From NCBI GenBank assembly GCA_028287465.1, contig JAQBPO010000028.1, positions 31,860-95,859 of the forward strand: a DNA stretch of 64,000 nt, read 5' to 3'. The stretch comes from Fibrobacterota bacterium (lineage in GTDB: Bacteria; Fibrobacterota; Fibrobacteria; UBA11236). Of this stretch, positions 41,804 through 51,208 are shown piece after piece. The position numbers were made by a program, and so were the translations under genes. The first letter of the stretch is position 1. Every line of letters begins with the position of its first letter. The notes below the pieces were generated by a model, which did no database searches, was not told the origin of the DNA, and was given only the letters and a program-made list of their open reading frames with translations.

Positions 41804-43717
41804 CTATTCCGCTTCCGGGCAGGACTCGACTTCCTTGAAACCCTTCTTCTCCACCCGGTACAGGGCCGCGTTGGAGTTGGCGCCGTACTTCTCGTCGAAG
41901 GAGATGCGGCCCAGGACGCCGTTGAAGCTGCGGATGGACTTGAGGCCGGGGATGAGTTGATCCTCGCCGGGAGAGGACGCCATGCCCTGCAGCAGGAAGC
42001 GGGCGGCGTCATAGGCCAGGGCGGCGACCTTGTCCGGGGGATGCTTCCACTTGGCCGCGAAGGCGCGTTGGAAGGCGAGATATACCTCCGTCTTGGGATT
42101 GTCCTGGAAGTCCACGCTGAAGTAGGCGCCCTGGATGGCCGTGGTGCTGCTGCGGTGCAACATGGACTTGTCGTTCCATCCCGAGGAGCCGAGGAACTGG
42201 GCGCGGATCTTGTTGAAGGCCGCCTGGGAAGCGAGCTTATAGGCTTCTTCGCCGTTGGTCGCGGCCAGGAAGAGGCCGTCCAGGGGCAGGGTGGAATCGG
42301 CCAGGGCCTTGGCGTAGGCCTTGGGATCGTTGTCGGGAGGGTTGCCCTCCATTTTCAGCTTCTCGAAGTAAAGCTTCGCGGCCTGCTTGCGGATCTCCTC
42401 GAACTGGGGCGCGAGATCGTTGGATTCCGGTTGGAAGTATTGCACGGAAACCACGTTGCCGCCCTTGCGTTCAACTGTCTTTTGGAAGGCCTCGGCCAAC
42501 TGGTAGCCGTATTCCGATTCCGGCGCCAGGATGGCGAAGTCCTTGAGCTTGAGGCAGCCGGTGGCGTAGGAGGCGATGCGCTGCCCCAGGGTACCCGTGG
42601 TCACGTTGAGCTGGTAGATGCCGTCGCCCAAAGCGGCGATCCCATGGGTGGTGGCGGTGGGCGTGACCATCGGGACCTTGCTCTTGCGGGCGCTCAGGTC
42701 GACGGCCGCGGCCGCGCTCACGTCGCTCATCGCCGGTCCCAGCACGGCGTCGATCTTCTCCTCGCGCATGGCCTTGCGCAGGCGATGGATGCCCACGATC
42801 AGGTTGCCTTGATCGTCCAGGCTGCGGGTCTCGACGCGTACGGCTCCCCGGGCATTGTTCTCGTCCACGGCCAATTGCGCGCCTTCCTTGAGGGCGCGGC
42901 CGATCTCGGCGAACTCGCCGGTCATGGGCGCCATGAGGAGGATGGTGCGGTTCTGCGAAGGGGCGTCCGAGGCCTGCCTGAGCTTGTCCTTGACCCGCGA
43001 AGCGCCGTCCAGCTTGGAGTAGCGGTCCATCCAGTCCTGGAAGGTGGCGCGCGCGGCCTGGAAGCGGCCTTCCCGCAGGTATTGATCTCCGACGCGTTCC
43101 ATCATGGCCGCCTTCAGGGACGGATCCTTGTCGAGCAGCTCGAGGGTGGCTTCCATGTCCTCGGCGGAAAGGCCGCCGGCGTCCACGAGGGCCCACAACC
43201 CCTTGCCGGCGTTGGCGTACACCGTCGCGTTCTTCGCGCTCACGGCGGCGGCGGCGAATGCCTTGGCGGCCTCGGCGTTCCGGCCCAGGCGCAGGGCGGC
43301 CTGACCCTGGTAGTAGGCCATGCGCGGGAGATGTTCCGAGTTCCCGAAATAGCGGCGGAAGCGGGTGATGAGGGCCAGGGTCTGGTCGGACTTGCCCTGG
43401 CGCAGGCCGATATCCGCGAGCATGACCATGGCCTCTTCGGCCGCGGCCGATTTCCCGTTGGCCTTGATGAGGCGGTTGAGCCGGTCTTCCGCGTCCTTGA
43501 GCTGCCCGGCCTGGTAGGAGGCCTTGGCCTTCTTCAATGCCGCCGCGCCGGCCTTGTCGATGGGGGCGTCCGAAGCGTTCGCATTGGAAGCGGCGGCCGC
43601 TGCCGAAGGCGCCGGATCCTTGGCCGATGCGGTTCCGGATTTGGAAGCCGCTCCCGCGATCACCAGGGAGCAAGCGAGGCTGAGGGAAACCGCCCTCACG
43701 ATGGATATGCCCTTCAC
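41804..43717 (-). CDS. TPR plus periplasmic-binding-fold protein, LpoA/penicillin-binding-protein-activator-like
   Basis: A 637-residue exported protein. After a hydrophobic N-terminus, residues about 50-250 are helical TPR-like repeats (KAKASYQAGQLKDAEDRLNRLIKANG, ALRLGRNAEAAKAFAAAAV, QYLREGRFQAARATFQDWMDRYSKL). From about 258 to the end a type I periplasmic-binding fold appears: TILLMAPMTGEFAEIGRALKEGAQLAVDEN, DAVLGPAMSDVSAAA, VPMVTPTATTHGI and later FNGVLGRISFD. TPR plus binding-protein order is that of LpoA, an activator of peptidoglycan synthases; amino-acid binding proteins are the alternative. GTG 43717 with AAAGG upstream is the start. Confidence 0.7.
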   Translation of the reverse strand: MKGISIVRAVSLSLACSLVIAGAASKSGTASAKDPAPSAAAAASNANASDAPIDKAGAAALKKAKASYQAGQLKDAEDRLNRLIKANGKSAAAEEAMVMLADIGLRQGKSDQTLALITRFRRYFGNSEHLPRMAYYQGQAALRLGRNAEAAKAFAAAAVSAKNATVYANAGKGLWALVDAGGLSAEDMEATLELLDKDPSLKAAMMERVGDQYLREGRFQAARATFQDWMDRYSKLDGASRVKDKLRQASDAPSQNRTILLMAPMTGEFAEIGRALKEGAQLAVDENNARGAVRVETRSLDDQGNLIVGIHRLRKAMREEKIDAVLGPAMSDVSAAAAVDLSARKSKVPMVTPTATTHGIAALGDGIYQLNVTTGTLGQRIASYATGCLKLKDFAILAPESEYGYQLAEAFQKTVERKGGNVVSVQYFQPESNDLAPQFEEIRKQAAKLYFEKLKMEGNPPDNDPKAYAKALADSTLPLDGLFLAATNGEEAYKLASQAAFNKIRAQFLGSSGWNDKSMLHRSSTTAIQGAYFSVDFQDNPKTEVYLAFQRAFAAKWKHPPDKVAALAYDAARFLLQGMASSPGEDQLIPGLKSIRSFNGVLGRISFDEKYGANSNAALYRVEKKGFKEVESCPEAE

Positions 43718-43859
43718 GTGGGGAAACCTTTCGTCCTGGGCGGGAGTATGCGCCGCCGCGGGTGGAAAAATAGAAAAGGAAAACCCCAATCACGACCCCT
43801 GGACCCGGCCGGAGAAGCCGTGCAAAGGGCATCGGGCCGGCGGATCCACTACTGCGGTC

Positions 43860-46448
43860 TCAGGGGTTGGGGAATGCCGCTTCCAACGCCGCGTACAGCG
43901 CCAGGCAGTTAGGGTACCGCTCTTCCGGCGTCTTGGCCATGGCCTTTTTCAGGGCCTCCCAGAACGGCGCCCCCAGGGAGGGATTGGCTTCGGTGATGGG
44001 AATCAGATCGTTCTTGAGGATGCGATTGCACAGTTCGGGGATTTTCGTCCCGATGTAGGGAAGCTTGTAGGTAAAGAGCTGGTAAATGACCACGGCCAGT
44101 CCGTATTGATCCGAGGCGGGCCCCACCTTGATCCCGCTCAGCTGCTCCGGGGACATGTAGGAGGGCGTTCCCACCGTCATGCCGGTCTGGGTCAGCCCGA
44201 CGTCCTCCATCTTGGCGATGCCGAAATCCAGCAGCTTGATGGTCGCGCCGTTGTTGACGACCATCAGGTTGGAGGGCTTCAGGTCCCGATGGATGATCTT
44301 GGCGCCATGGGCGTAATCCAGGGCGGAACTGATCTGCTGGAGCCAATGGGAGATGGCGGCCGGGCGCGGGGGCTGGGGATTGCCGCGCATCCATTGGGAA
44401 AGGGTTATCCCGTCCAGGAATTCCAGTACCATGTAGGACACGTCCCGGATGGTGCCGAAGTCGTAGATGGTGTTGATGCAGGGATGGTTGAGCGAACCGG
44501 CGGCCTTGGCCTCCATAACGAAGCGCTCGGAGGCGCGGTCGAAATGGGCCGCGGCGTTCTTGGTGATGGTCTTGATCGCCACCTTGCGGCCCATGTGGGT
44601 GTCGAAGCCCTCGAAGACGTCCCCGGCCGATCCGAAGCCCAGCTTCCGCACGATGCGGTATTTGCCGACCCTGATCAACCCGCCCTTGGCGTCCCGTTCG
44701 ATATCGTCGCCGACCGTGCCCGTATGGGGCAAGGCAGGGGGCTGCGATGGCGGTTGCCGATGGACCGGCGCGGGGGCCGCGGGCATCATATCCACGGTCG
44801 TGTTCGCTTCCCGGGGCAGGATGGGCGGATCGCGCGGATCCGTGAAGCGGGGTTCGGGAGCGGGTCGGGCATCGGCAGCCATGGCTCCCGCGCCTTGCCT
44901 TTCCTTGGGGGGTTGGGGTCTGGGACGCTGGGGGAAGGCCGGCCCCGGCTGGAACTGCGCCGGATGCGCCTGCTGGGCCTGGGGTCCCTGCTTCGGGGAC
45001 CCGGCGGGATAGGCTGCGCCGGCCGTATGGGAGGGAGGGGCCGCCATGGGAACCGATTGCGGCATTCCATGGGGCGGAGTCGGGAAGTGGGAACCCGGAA
45101 CCGGCCGGCCCATGGGCGGCATGGAAACCAGAGAAGGATCGTAACCGGGGCTCGGGTGGATGGATTGCGGCCGGCTGCGGCGCGCGGGCGCCAGGGCGCG
45201 CGTGGCGGCGAAGGGAAGATAGGCGGCGAGCGTCATCAGGGGAGGCAGGACGGGCGGAAGCCACCAGGAGGATTTCGTGAAAAGGATATAGGAGAGGATG
45301 GGGTAGATGGCCGCGAGCAGGAGCGCCAGCGCCAGGGCCGCGAAGGCGCCGAAGTCCAGCAACAGGACGACGATGATGAGGGCGGCGAACAGGGTCCCGG
45401 CGATGATGGGGAGGACGGCGCCCCATCCCGGTGCGGTCATGAGCGATCCTTCCAGGAAGTTGGCGGCCAGGCTGGCCTGGATTTCGGCGGGGGAGCGGAG
45501 GCCCGTCACGGTCCGGATGCCCGGCTTGCCCGGGGCCGAGGGATCCACGAAGACGATCCTCCCCTGCACTTCGACCCCGGATACGCGCCCTTCCAGGAAG
45601 CGGGACGCGGGGATGCGCGGAATGCCGTTCCCGCCATAGAACCGCAAAGGGATTTCCCCCCGGGGATCGATGGGCAGCACATGGGTGGCGTTGAACAGGA
45701 CGCCGACGCCTTCCACGTAGCCGACCTTTCCGGCGGGCACGTCCAGGACGCGCCGCGCGGCCTCGATGCCGAGGCTGGCCACGACGCCCCGGCCCAGGCG
45801 GACGAAGGCGGGGACGGAAAAGATCTTGGATCCGGACGAATTCGCCGCGAACCCGGTGGTGGGATCGGAAACCCCGTCCACCCGGGCGGAGCGCGTAATC
45901 AGGGTATCGGAAAGGTCCACGCCCTCGCCCATGGGAAGGTCCAGGCCGGGTTCCGGTCCGTCGAGCAGGGGATACAGTGAATGCGCCAGGATGGAAGGAT
46001 AGGGCGGAATGGGGTTCTCGGAAACGGTCCAGGGCCGGATGCCGGAGAAGGTATGCGAGAGGACCAGGGGACCCGCGGGGATCCCGTCGCCGCCCTCCAG
46101 GGATTCCAGGGCGGATGGATCTTCCGTTTCCGAAGGGGCCAAGGCGACCACGGCCGGGCCGCGCTCCAGGATGGAGGCGGTGAGGCGGGCGACGGTGGCC
46201 GCGTCCATGGCGCCCGATCCGGGATCCGCCGTGACGATGAGGGTGGCGGTGGACGCCGGCGGTTCGCCTTTGCCTTGGAGAAAGCGGCCGTAGAACCACG
46301 GTTCCGCGGAGCGATAGGCCCCGGTCCCCAGGAGCACCGAGAAGATGAAGAGGGAAGCCAGGGTAGCCGGGATGTAACGGAAGGAGGAAGCGGTTTTCCC
46401 AGACGCCGTTACGCCCGAAGACGGCGTTGCCCCATTGTTGTTCCGCAT
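43860..46448 (-). CDS. membrane Ser/Thr protein kinase with CHASE2 sensor
   Basis: An 862-residue protein. A transmembrane helix (about 22-42) and a CHASE2-like extracytoplasmic domain (about 55-335, ending GRIVFVDPSAPGKPGIRT) are followed by three membrane helices at about 345-420 and a Pro/Gln/Ala-rich linker. The kinase domain starts near 595: YRIVRKLGFGSAGDVFEG, AIKTI with the ATP lysine, MVLEFLDGITLSQWM, IIHRDLKPSNLMVVN, IKLLDFGIAKM, GTPSYMSPEQ. All catalytic residues are present, so an active Hanks-type kinase is expected. CHASE2-kinases sense outside signals. It is in a leftward run after the sigma-54 activator gene and before the LpoA-like gene. Confidence 0.88.
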   Translation of the reverse strand: MRNNNGATPSSGVTASGKTASSFRYIPATLASLFIFSVLLGTGAYRSAEPWFYGRFLQGKGEPPASTATLIVTADPGSGAMDAATVARLTASILERGPAVVALAPSETEDPSALESLEGGDGIPAGPLVLSHTFSGIRPWTVSENPIPPYPSILAHSLYPLLDGPEPGLDLPMGEGVDLSDTLITRSARVDGVSDPTTGFAANSSGSKIFSVPAFVRLGRGVVASLGIEAARRVLDVPAGKVGYVEGVGVLFNATHVLPIDPRGEIPLRFYGGNGIPRIPASRFLEGRVSGVEVQGRIVFVDPSAPGKPGIRTVTGLRSPAEIQASLAANFLEGSLMTAPGWGAVLPIIAGTLFAALIIVVLLLDFGAFAALALALLLAAIYPILSYILFTKSSWWLPPVLPPLMTLAAYLPFAATRALAPARRSRPQSIHPSPGYDPSLVSMPPMGRPVPGSHFPTPPHGMPQSVPMAAPPSHTAGAAYPAGSPKQGPQAQQAHPAQFQPGPAFPQRPRPQPPKERQGAGAMAADARPAPEPRFTDPRDPPILPREANTTVDMMPAAPAPVHRQPPSQPPALPHTGTVGDDIERDAKGGLIRVGKYRIVRKLGFGSAGDVFEGFDTHMGRKVAIKTITKNAAAHFDRASERFVMEAKAAGSLNHPCINTIYDFGTIRDVSYMVLEFLDGITLSQWMRGNPQPPRPAAISHWLQQISSALDYAHGAKIIHRDLKPSNLMVVNNGATIKLLDFGIAKMEDVGLTQTGMTVGTPSYMSPEQLSGIKVGPASDQYGLAVVIYQLFTYKLPYIGTKIPELCNRILKNDLIPITEANPSLGAPFWEALKKAMAKTPEERYPNCLALYAALEAAFPNP

Positions 46449-46493
46449 ATTGGCCCCACACAATATAGAGCCAAAAAGGGGGCAAGGGAAGGG

Positions 46494-47633
46494 CTAAAGG
46501 GTCAGGGAATCGGTAATTCTCCGCCCCATCCCGGCCAAACGGTATTGCAAGGCGCGCCGGGTGATCCCCAGGAAGTCCGAGGCGCGCGTCCGATGATGAC
46601 CGCACACCTCGAGCGCATGGATAATTTCGGCATCCGTGAGGCGGGAATTGCGTAACCGGGCCGGATTCGCGCCCGATCCCGGGATTGGGCCCTTTTCCGG
46701 GCCCGAGGGTAACATTTGGGTCACGGCATCGGGCCAACCGCCGCCCATTTCGCGCAGGACGCAGAAGCGTTCCGCCAGATTGCGCAGCTCGCGGACGTTT
46801 CCGGGAAAAGGCAGGGAAAGCAAATCCGGGGGAAGCGACGCGAAGGCGGCCTCCGCATCCCCCTCAGGGAGCATCGAGGCGAGGAAGTGCCGCAACAGCG
46901 GGGGGATGTCGCCTATCCTTTCCCGGAGGGGAGGCAGGCGGATTTCCACTACGTTGAGCCGGTAGAAGAGATCTTCCCGGAAGCGTCCGTCGCGCACTTC
47001 CGCGCGCAGATCGCGGTGCGTCGCGCAGACCAGCCGGAAGTCCACCGGATACTCGCGGCTGTCGCCCACGGGGCATACGGTTTTCTCCTGGAGCGCGCGC
47101 AGAAGGCGCGTTTGCACGTCGAGGGGCATGTCCCCGATCTCGTCCAGGAAAAGGGTGCCGCCGTCCGCCCGGCGGAACTTGCCTGGATTGTCCGCCACGG
47201 CGCCGGTGAAGGCCCCTTTGCGATGGCCGAACAATTCGCTCTCGATGAGGCTGTGCGGAAGGGCCGCGCAGTTGACGGCCACCAGGGGTCCGGCCGCCCT
47301 TCCCCCGCGGTCGTGGAGGAAGCGCGCCAGCATCTCCTTTCCGGAACCGCTCTCCCCGCGCAGGAATACCGGGCAATCCCTGCGCGCGGCCGCTTCGGCG
47401 AGGCGCAGGGTGGCTTCCAGGGGAGAACCCGGGGCGTGGATCATGCCATGCCCCGGGGGTAGCGCACAAGGTACCCAGGGAGGCGGCGGAGCGGGGGCCG
47501 GGACGAAGGCCTTGGACGCGACGGGCGGCGCGGCGACCGTAACGAGGGCCGCCGGGGAAACGCGGGGCGCGTCGGCGGGTTCGGGCGGACCGGAGGGTCT
47601 GGCGAGGCGGGGAGGGGGAAAGGCGTGGCGCAT
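46494..47633 (-). CDS. sigma-54-dependent transcriptional activator
   Basis: A 379-residue bacterial enhancer-binding protein. Walker A GESGSGKE is at 93-100, and the sigma-54 contact loop GAFTGA is intact at 140-145. GTLFLDEIGDMPLDVQTRLLRALQE (Walker B), FREDLFYRLNVVEIRLPPLRER and FPGNVRELRNL follow, and the C-terminus has a Fis-type helix-turn-helix (ALEVCGHHRTRASDFLGITRRALQYRL). The N-terminal 70 residues are Pro/Ala-rich with no receiver or GAF domain, so control must come from elsewhere, perhaps phosphorylation by the kinase encoded next, 45 bases downstream. ATG 47633 or TTG 47642 may be the start. Confidence 0.9.
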   Translation of the reverse strand: MRHAFPPPRLARPSGPPEPADAPRVSPAALVTVAAPPVASKAFVPAPAPPPPWVPCALPPGHGMIHAPGSPLEATLRLAEAAARRDCPVFLRGESGSGKEMLARFLHDRGGRAAGPLVAVNCAALPHSLIESELFGHRKGAFTGAVADNPGKFRRADGGTLFLDEIGDMPLDVQTRLLRALQEKTVCPVGDSREYPVDFRLVCATHRDLRAEVRDGRFREDLFYRLNVVEIRLPPLRERIGDIPPLLRHFLASMLPEGDAEAAFASLPPDLLSLPFPGNVRELRNLAERFCVLREMGGGWPDAVTQMLPSGPEKGPIPGSGANPARLRNSRLTDAEIIHALEVCGHHRTRASDFLGITRRALQYRLAGMGRRITDSLTL

Positions 47634-47701
47634 GCCGGCCAAGATAGGCCCTGGCGCGGGGCCCGGCTGTGATTCCGGTCAACCGGAATTAGATTTGCAT
47701 C

Positions 47702-48211
47702 ATGATCGATCTCAAGGATTCCCCTTTCTGGAACAATTACGTCAAGGGCGGGGACGACCCCGCCGATCCCCTTGCCGCCTTCAAAGACCATGCGGAAATC
47801 TGCGGTACCTATTTCGCGAGCCTCCCCGAAGGAAGGACCGCCTACCGGTACGCTCCGGAAAAATGGAGCGTCAAGCAGGTGGTCGGCCACATCACCGATG
47901 CCAACCTCATCTTCCTGTACCGGATGGTTTCCATCGGTCGGGGCGAGACCAAGGCGCTTCCCGGTTTCGACGAGAACGCCTACGTGGCCAATGCGGCTTT
48001 CGACTCCATGGCTTGGCGCGCCGTGCTGGACGGCTACCGGGCGGTGGCCCAGGCCGCCGCCTGCCTGCTGTCCGGCTTCGACGCCGCCGCCTGGGAGAGG
48101 CCCGGTTGCGCGAACGACACGCGCCTCACCGCCAAGGAGATGCTGCGCGTCCTGATCGGCCATGAGCGCCATCATATCCTCACCTTGAAGGAACGCTATG
48201 GCCTCGGCTGA
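47702..48211 (+). CDS. DinB family protein
   Basis: A 169-residue four-helix-bundle protein of the DinB/DfsB metal-dependent hydrolase superfamily. YRYAPEKWSVKQVVGHITDANLIFLYRMVSI carries the first metal His, and the last helix EMLRVLIGHERHHILTLKERYG has the other two. DinB-fold proteins include thiol transferases for bacillithiol, mycothiol or glutathione; the reaction here is unknown. Its 3' end overlaps the start of the DHH gene by 14 bases, indicating an operon. It is divergent from the sigma-54 activator gene. Confidence 0.85.
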   Translation: MIDLKDSPFWNNYVKGGDDPADPLAAFKDHAEICGTYFASLPEGRTAYRYAPEKWSVKQVVGHITDANLIFLYRMVSIGRGETKALPGFDENAYVANAAFDSMAWRAVLDGYRAVAQAAACLLSGFDAAAWERPGCANDTRLTAKEMLRVLIGHERHHILTLKERYGLG

Positions 48212-49244
48212 TCCCGCGTCCGGGGAACCGGCGGGCGGCCCGGGGATCGAGAGGGTATTCGTCTTCAACGGGGACGCGGACGGCCTCGTGGCGCAGCATA
48301 TCCTGGGCCTTGAGCTCGGTCAACCGCGATTGCGCATCACGGGCCGAAAGCGCGACATCGAGTTGCTCCGCCTGGTCCCGCCAATGGAAAGCGGGGAAAT
48401 CCACGCGGCCGACATCAGCCTGCGCCGGAACCTGGGCGCCCTCACGCCCTGGCTGCCGATCCTGGACCGGGGTAACCTGCGAATTACCTGGTACGATCAC
48501 CATGATCCGGGAGAGCCTCCCGCCCATCCCGGACTCGTCCTGCACATCAACCAGGCCCCGGAAACCTGCACGGCCGCCATCGTCAACGCCGCCTATGGGC
48601 TGAAGCATCCCTTATGGGCGGCCATGGCCGCCTTCGGGGACAATCTGCCCGCGACCGCTTCGGCGTTGGCCTCCTCCGGCGGGGCATCCTCCCACGAGGC
48701 CGCCTTGTTGCGCCGGGTGGGCTTGCTCCTCAACTACAATGCCTATGGGGAAATGCCCGGGGATACCCTCTTCGAGGCCGGATGGCTCGCGGAACGCATG
48801 GCTCCTTACGCTTCCGCTCTCGACTTCTGTTGGGAGGAATCCATCATCGGTCCGTTGGCGGCCCGGTTCGATGCCGATCGCGGACGATTCCAGGAACTGT
48901 CCCCCTTGCTGGACGCCGGCGGCGCGCGCGCCTTCCTGGTGCCGGACGAACCCTTCTCGCGCCGGTATGCGGCCACGTGGGCGAACGAGCGCGTGATGCA
49001 GGAGCCGGGCGACGCCCTGGCCTTGATCCATCCCAGGGCGGACGGGACCTTCATGGTGTCCATCCGCGCCCCCAGGGACTGGCGGGCCACCGGGACCACG
49101 GCGCCTTCGGCCGCGGACCTCGCGAAGGAATTCCCAACGGGAGGCGGGCGCAAGCTCGCGGCAGGCATAGATGCCTTGCCGGGGGAAATGTTGGAGGGGT
49201 TCCTGGAGCGCTTCGGGGCGTATTACGCCAGGTCGTCGAAATAG
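48198..49244 (+). CDS. DHH-superfamily phosphoesterase-like protein
   Basis: A 348-residue protein. N-terminal FVFNGDADGLVAQHI supplies the DxD motif at residues 26-28, HAADIS near 69 the next metal-binding Asp, and ITWYDHHDPGEPP the DHH motif (Asp100-His101-His102). The C-terminal half ends with a DHHA1-like element FPTGGGRKLAAGIDAL. DHH proteins cleave phosphodiesters of short oligonucleotides, cyclic dinucleotides or polyphosphate. The substrate is not identifiable. AAGGAA before ATG 48198 supports the start inside the end of the DinB gene. Convergent with, and overlapping by 22 bases, the FlgM-like gene. Confidence 0.75.
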   Translation: MASADPASGEPAGGPGIERVFVFNGDADGLVAQHILGLELGQPRLRITGRKRDIELLRLVPPMESGEIHAADISLRRNLGALTPWLPILDRGNLRITWYDHHDPGEPPAHPGLVLHINQAPETCTAAIVNAAYGLKHPLWAAMAAFGDNLPATASALASSGGASSHEAALLRRVGLLLNYNAYGEMPGDTLFEAGWLAERMAPYASALDFCWEESIIGPLAARFDADRGRFQELSPLLDAGGARAFLVPDEPFSRRYAATWANERVMQEPGDALALIHPRADGTFMVSIRAPRDWRATGTTAPSAADLAKEFPTGGGRKLAAGIDALPGEMLEGFLERFGAYYARSSK

Positions 49245-49600
49245 CCGGTGAGCTTTTCCGTAAGGGCCTCGTCGACCTTCGTATTGGTGTAATAGCCCGA
49301 CTTGAGGCGGAATTTCACCAACTCCATGTGGTCGGCGAAGTTCGCGGGTTCCGCCTGGTCCTTGCCCTCCACCGCGGCGGGAGAACCGTCGGCCCGGATG
49401 GGCGCGGCCGGGGCGGGCGCAGGTTGGGCCGGTTCCTGGGCGGTCTGGATGGGATTGCCGGGCACGGTCCTGGCGGCCTCGGCGGCTTTCTTGAGCGCGG
49501 CCCCGAACGACTTCCCGCCCTCTTTGGGAGGAGCGGACTTGCCGGCCGAGAATCGGCGGGCATCGGGTCCCTGGGTCGGTGTTTTGCCGTCTATTTTCAT
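49223..49600 (-). CDS. small protein with FlgM-like C-terminal helix pair
   Basis: A 125-residue protein. The first 80 residues are Ala/Pro/Lys/Gly-rich and look disordered. The last 35 (HMELVKFRLKSGYYTNTKVDEALTEKLTGYF) resemble the helix-turn-helix tail of the anti-sigma-28 factor FlgM, whose motif runs VAxLKxAIxSGxYxVD...IAxxIL. Disorder plus this tail and flagellar genes 5 kb away make FlgM-like regulation plausible, but the match is short and the residues differ. No signal or membrane segment. It overlaps the convergent DHH gene at its 3' end. Confidence 0.45.
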   Translation of the reverse strand: MKIDGKTPTQGPDARRFSAGKSAPPKEGGKSFGAALKKAAEAARTVPGNPIQTAQEPAQPAPAPAAPIRADGSPAAVEGKDQAEPANFADHMELVKFRLKSGYYTNTKVDEALTEKLTGYFDDLA

Positions 49601-49848
49601 GTTTTAAGGCCGTGTTCCCTTATTTAGGATATCGGGTGGTGCGCTTCTTTGCATGAATCTTTTTTAAATTTTCCCGCATCCAAGATTGGCCCGCCCGCTA
49701 CGGCCGCCCGGCCCGCGAAATCGGAGCCGGATGGCCTTTCGGGCCCCAAACCGGGCCTTTGCATATCGGGTTATCGGACGTTTTTGAGGGATATTCAGCA
49801 CTAAATCGGATCCGGCATCGGATCGGCATCCAAAGGAAGCGAAACGAC

Positions 49849-51183
49849 ATGTCACGCATCGTTTGCAAGTTCGGCGGTTCCAGCGTCGCGGATCACAATC
49901 AATTCCTCAAAATCAAAAAGATCCTCCAGGCCAACCCCAAACGGACCGTGGTGGTCCCCTCGGCGCCGGGCAAACGCAACTCCCAGGAAGCCAAGCTCAC
50001 GGACCTTCTCTATCTGGCGCATGACATGTCCCAGAAGAAACTGGCCTTGGACGGGCCCTTCACCCTGATCCGGGATCGCTACCTGGAAATCGAGAGCAAC
50101 CTGGGCCTCAACGCGGGCATGGCCGCGGCATTGGAGACCTTCAGGAAGGAGATCGTGGAAGGGGCGAGCAGGGATTTCGTGGCCTCCCGCGGGGAATACC
50201 TGTGCGGGCTCCTGATGGCGGCCTTCCTGGGCGCCGAGTTCATCGATCCCAAGGACACGATATTCTTCGATAAGACCGGCCGCATCGACCCCAGGACCTA
50301 CGAGGTGCTCGGCGCGCGCTTGGCCGACCGGAAGAAGCTGTACGTGATTCCCGGCTTCTACGGCGCGGACGTGAAGGGCCAGATAAAGACCTTTTCCCGC
50401 GGCGGTTCCGACATCTCCGGCGCCATCGCGGCGCGCGCGGCCAAGGCGGAGCTCTACGAGAACTGGACCGACGTTTCCGGACTGTTGATGGCCGATCCCC
50501 GCATCGTCGAGAACCCGCATCCCCTGGACGAGGTGAGCTACCGCGAAATCCGCGAGCTCTCGTACATGGGCGCCAACGTGTTCCATGACGAGGCCATCGC
50601 CCCGGTGCGCGACGCCGGAATCCCCATCAATATCCGCAACACCAACCGTCCCGATGATCCGGGCACCATGATCGTTTCCAAGCTGCCGGCCGTCACCAAG
50701 TACGACATCGCCGGGGTGGCGGGAAAGAAGAACTTCTCCATGTTCAGCCTGGAGAAGAGCATGATGAACAAGGAGATCGGTTTCGCCCGCAAGATGCTCG
50801 GCATCTTCGAGACCAAGGGCGTCAGCATCGAGCACGTCCCCAGCAGCATCGACAGCATGAGCGTGGTGGTATCCAGCGAGGAGATCGGCGAAAAGACGGA
50901 GGCCGTCCTCGAGGATATCCGCCGCATCCTGGAGCCGGACACCATCGAGGTGGAGGGCGACCTGGCCCTTATCGCCGTGGTGGGCGAAGGCATGGCGCAC
51001 CAGGTGGGCACCGCGGCCAAGGTCTTCATCGCCCTGCGGGACGCCAACGTGAACGTGCGCATCATCGATCAGGGCTCGTCGGAGTTCAACATCATCATCG
51101 GCGTGGGCCACGAGGATTACGAGAAGGCCATCCGGGCCCTCTATAGCGCCATGATGACGCCCAACCCGGCCTACAAGGGCTAG
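49849..51183 (+). CDS. lysC: aspartate kinase
   Basis: A 444-residue enzyme beginning with the aspartokinase motif VCKFGGSSVAD at residues 5-15. Substrate-binding blocks include SRGEYLCGLLMAAFLGAEF, FSRGGSDISGAIAARAAKAELYENWTDVSGLLMADPRI, and YREIRELSYMGANVFHDEAIAPV. Two ACT domains follow (about 300-440, FARKMLGIFETKGVSIEHVPSSIDSMSVVV), where lysine or threonine would inhibit. It commits aspartate to lysine, threonine, methionine and diaminopimelate synthesis. AAAGGAAG lies eight bases before ATG 49849. No other pathway genes adjoin it and no lysine riboswitch is apparent upstream. Confidence 0.93.
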   Translation: MSRIVCKFGGSSVADHNQFLKIKKILQANPKRTVVVPSAPGKRNSQEAKLTDLLYLAHDMSQKKLALDGPFTLIRDRYLEIESNLGLNAGMAAALETFRKEIVEGASRDFVASRGEYLCGLLMAAFLGAEFIDPKDTIFFDKTGRIDPRTYEVLGARLADRKKLYVIPGFYGADVKGQIKTFSRGGSDISGAIAARAAKAELYENWTDVSGLLMADPRIVENPHPLDEVSYREIRELSYMGANVFHDEAIAPVRDAGIPINIRNTNRPDDPGTMIVSKLPAVTKYDIAGVAGKKNFSMFSLEKSMMNKEIGFARKMLGIFETKGVSIEHVPSSIDSMSVVVSSEEIGEKTEAVLEDIRRILEPDTIEVEGDLALIAVVGEGMAHQVGTAAKVFIALRDANVNVRIIDQGSSEFNIIIGVGHEDYEKAIRALYSAMMTPNPAYKG

Positions 51184-51208
51184 GGCGAAGACCGGGGATC
51201 CGCCTCGT

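Noticed and set aside
41567..46737. Very long alternate frames opposite or inside the LpoA-like and CHASE2-kinase genes
   Set aside because: Arg/Pro/Gly/His-rich frames without domains; the chosen frames contain full kinase and binding-protein motifs.
49620..49660. Sigma-28 promoter before the FlgM-like gene (CCCGATAT on the minus strand)
   Set aside because: The -10-like box is partial and no TAAA box lies at the required distance.
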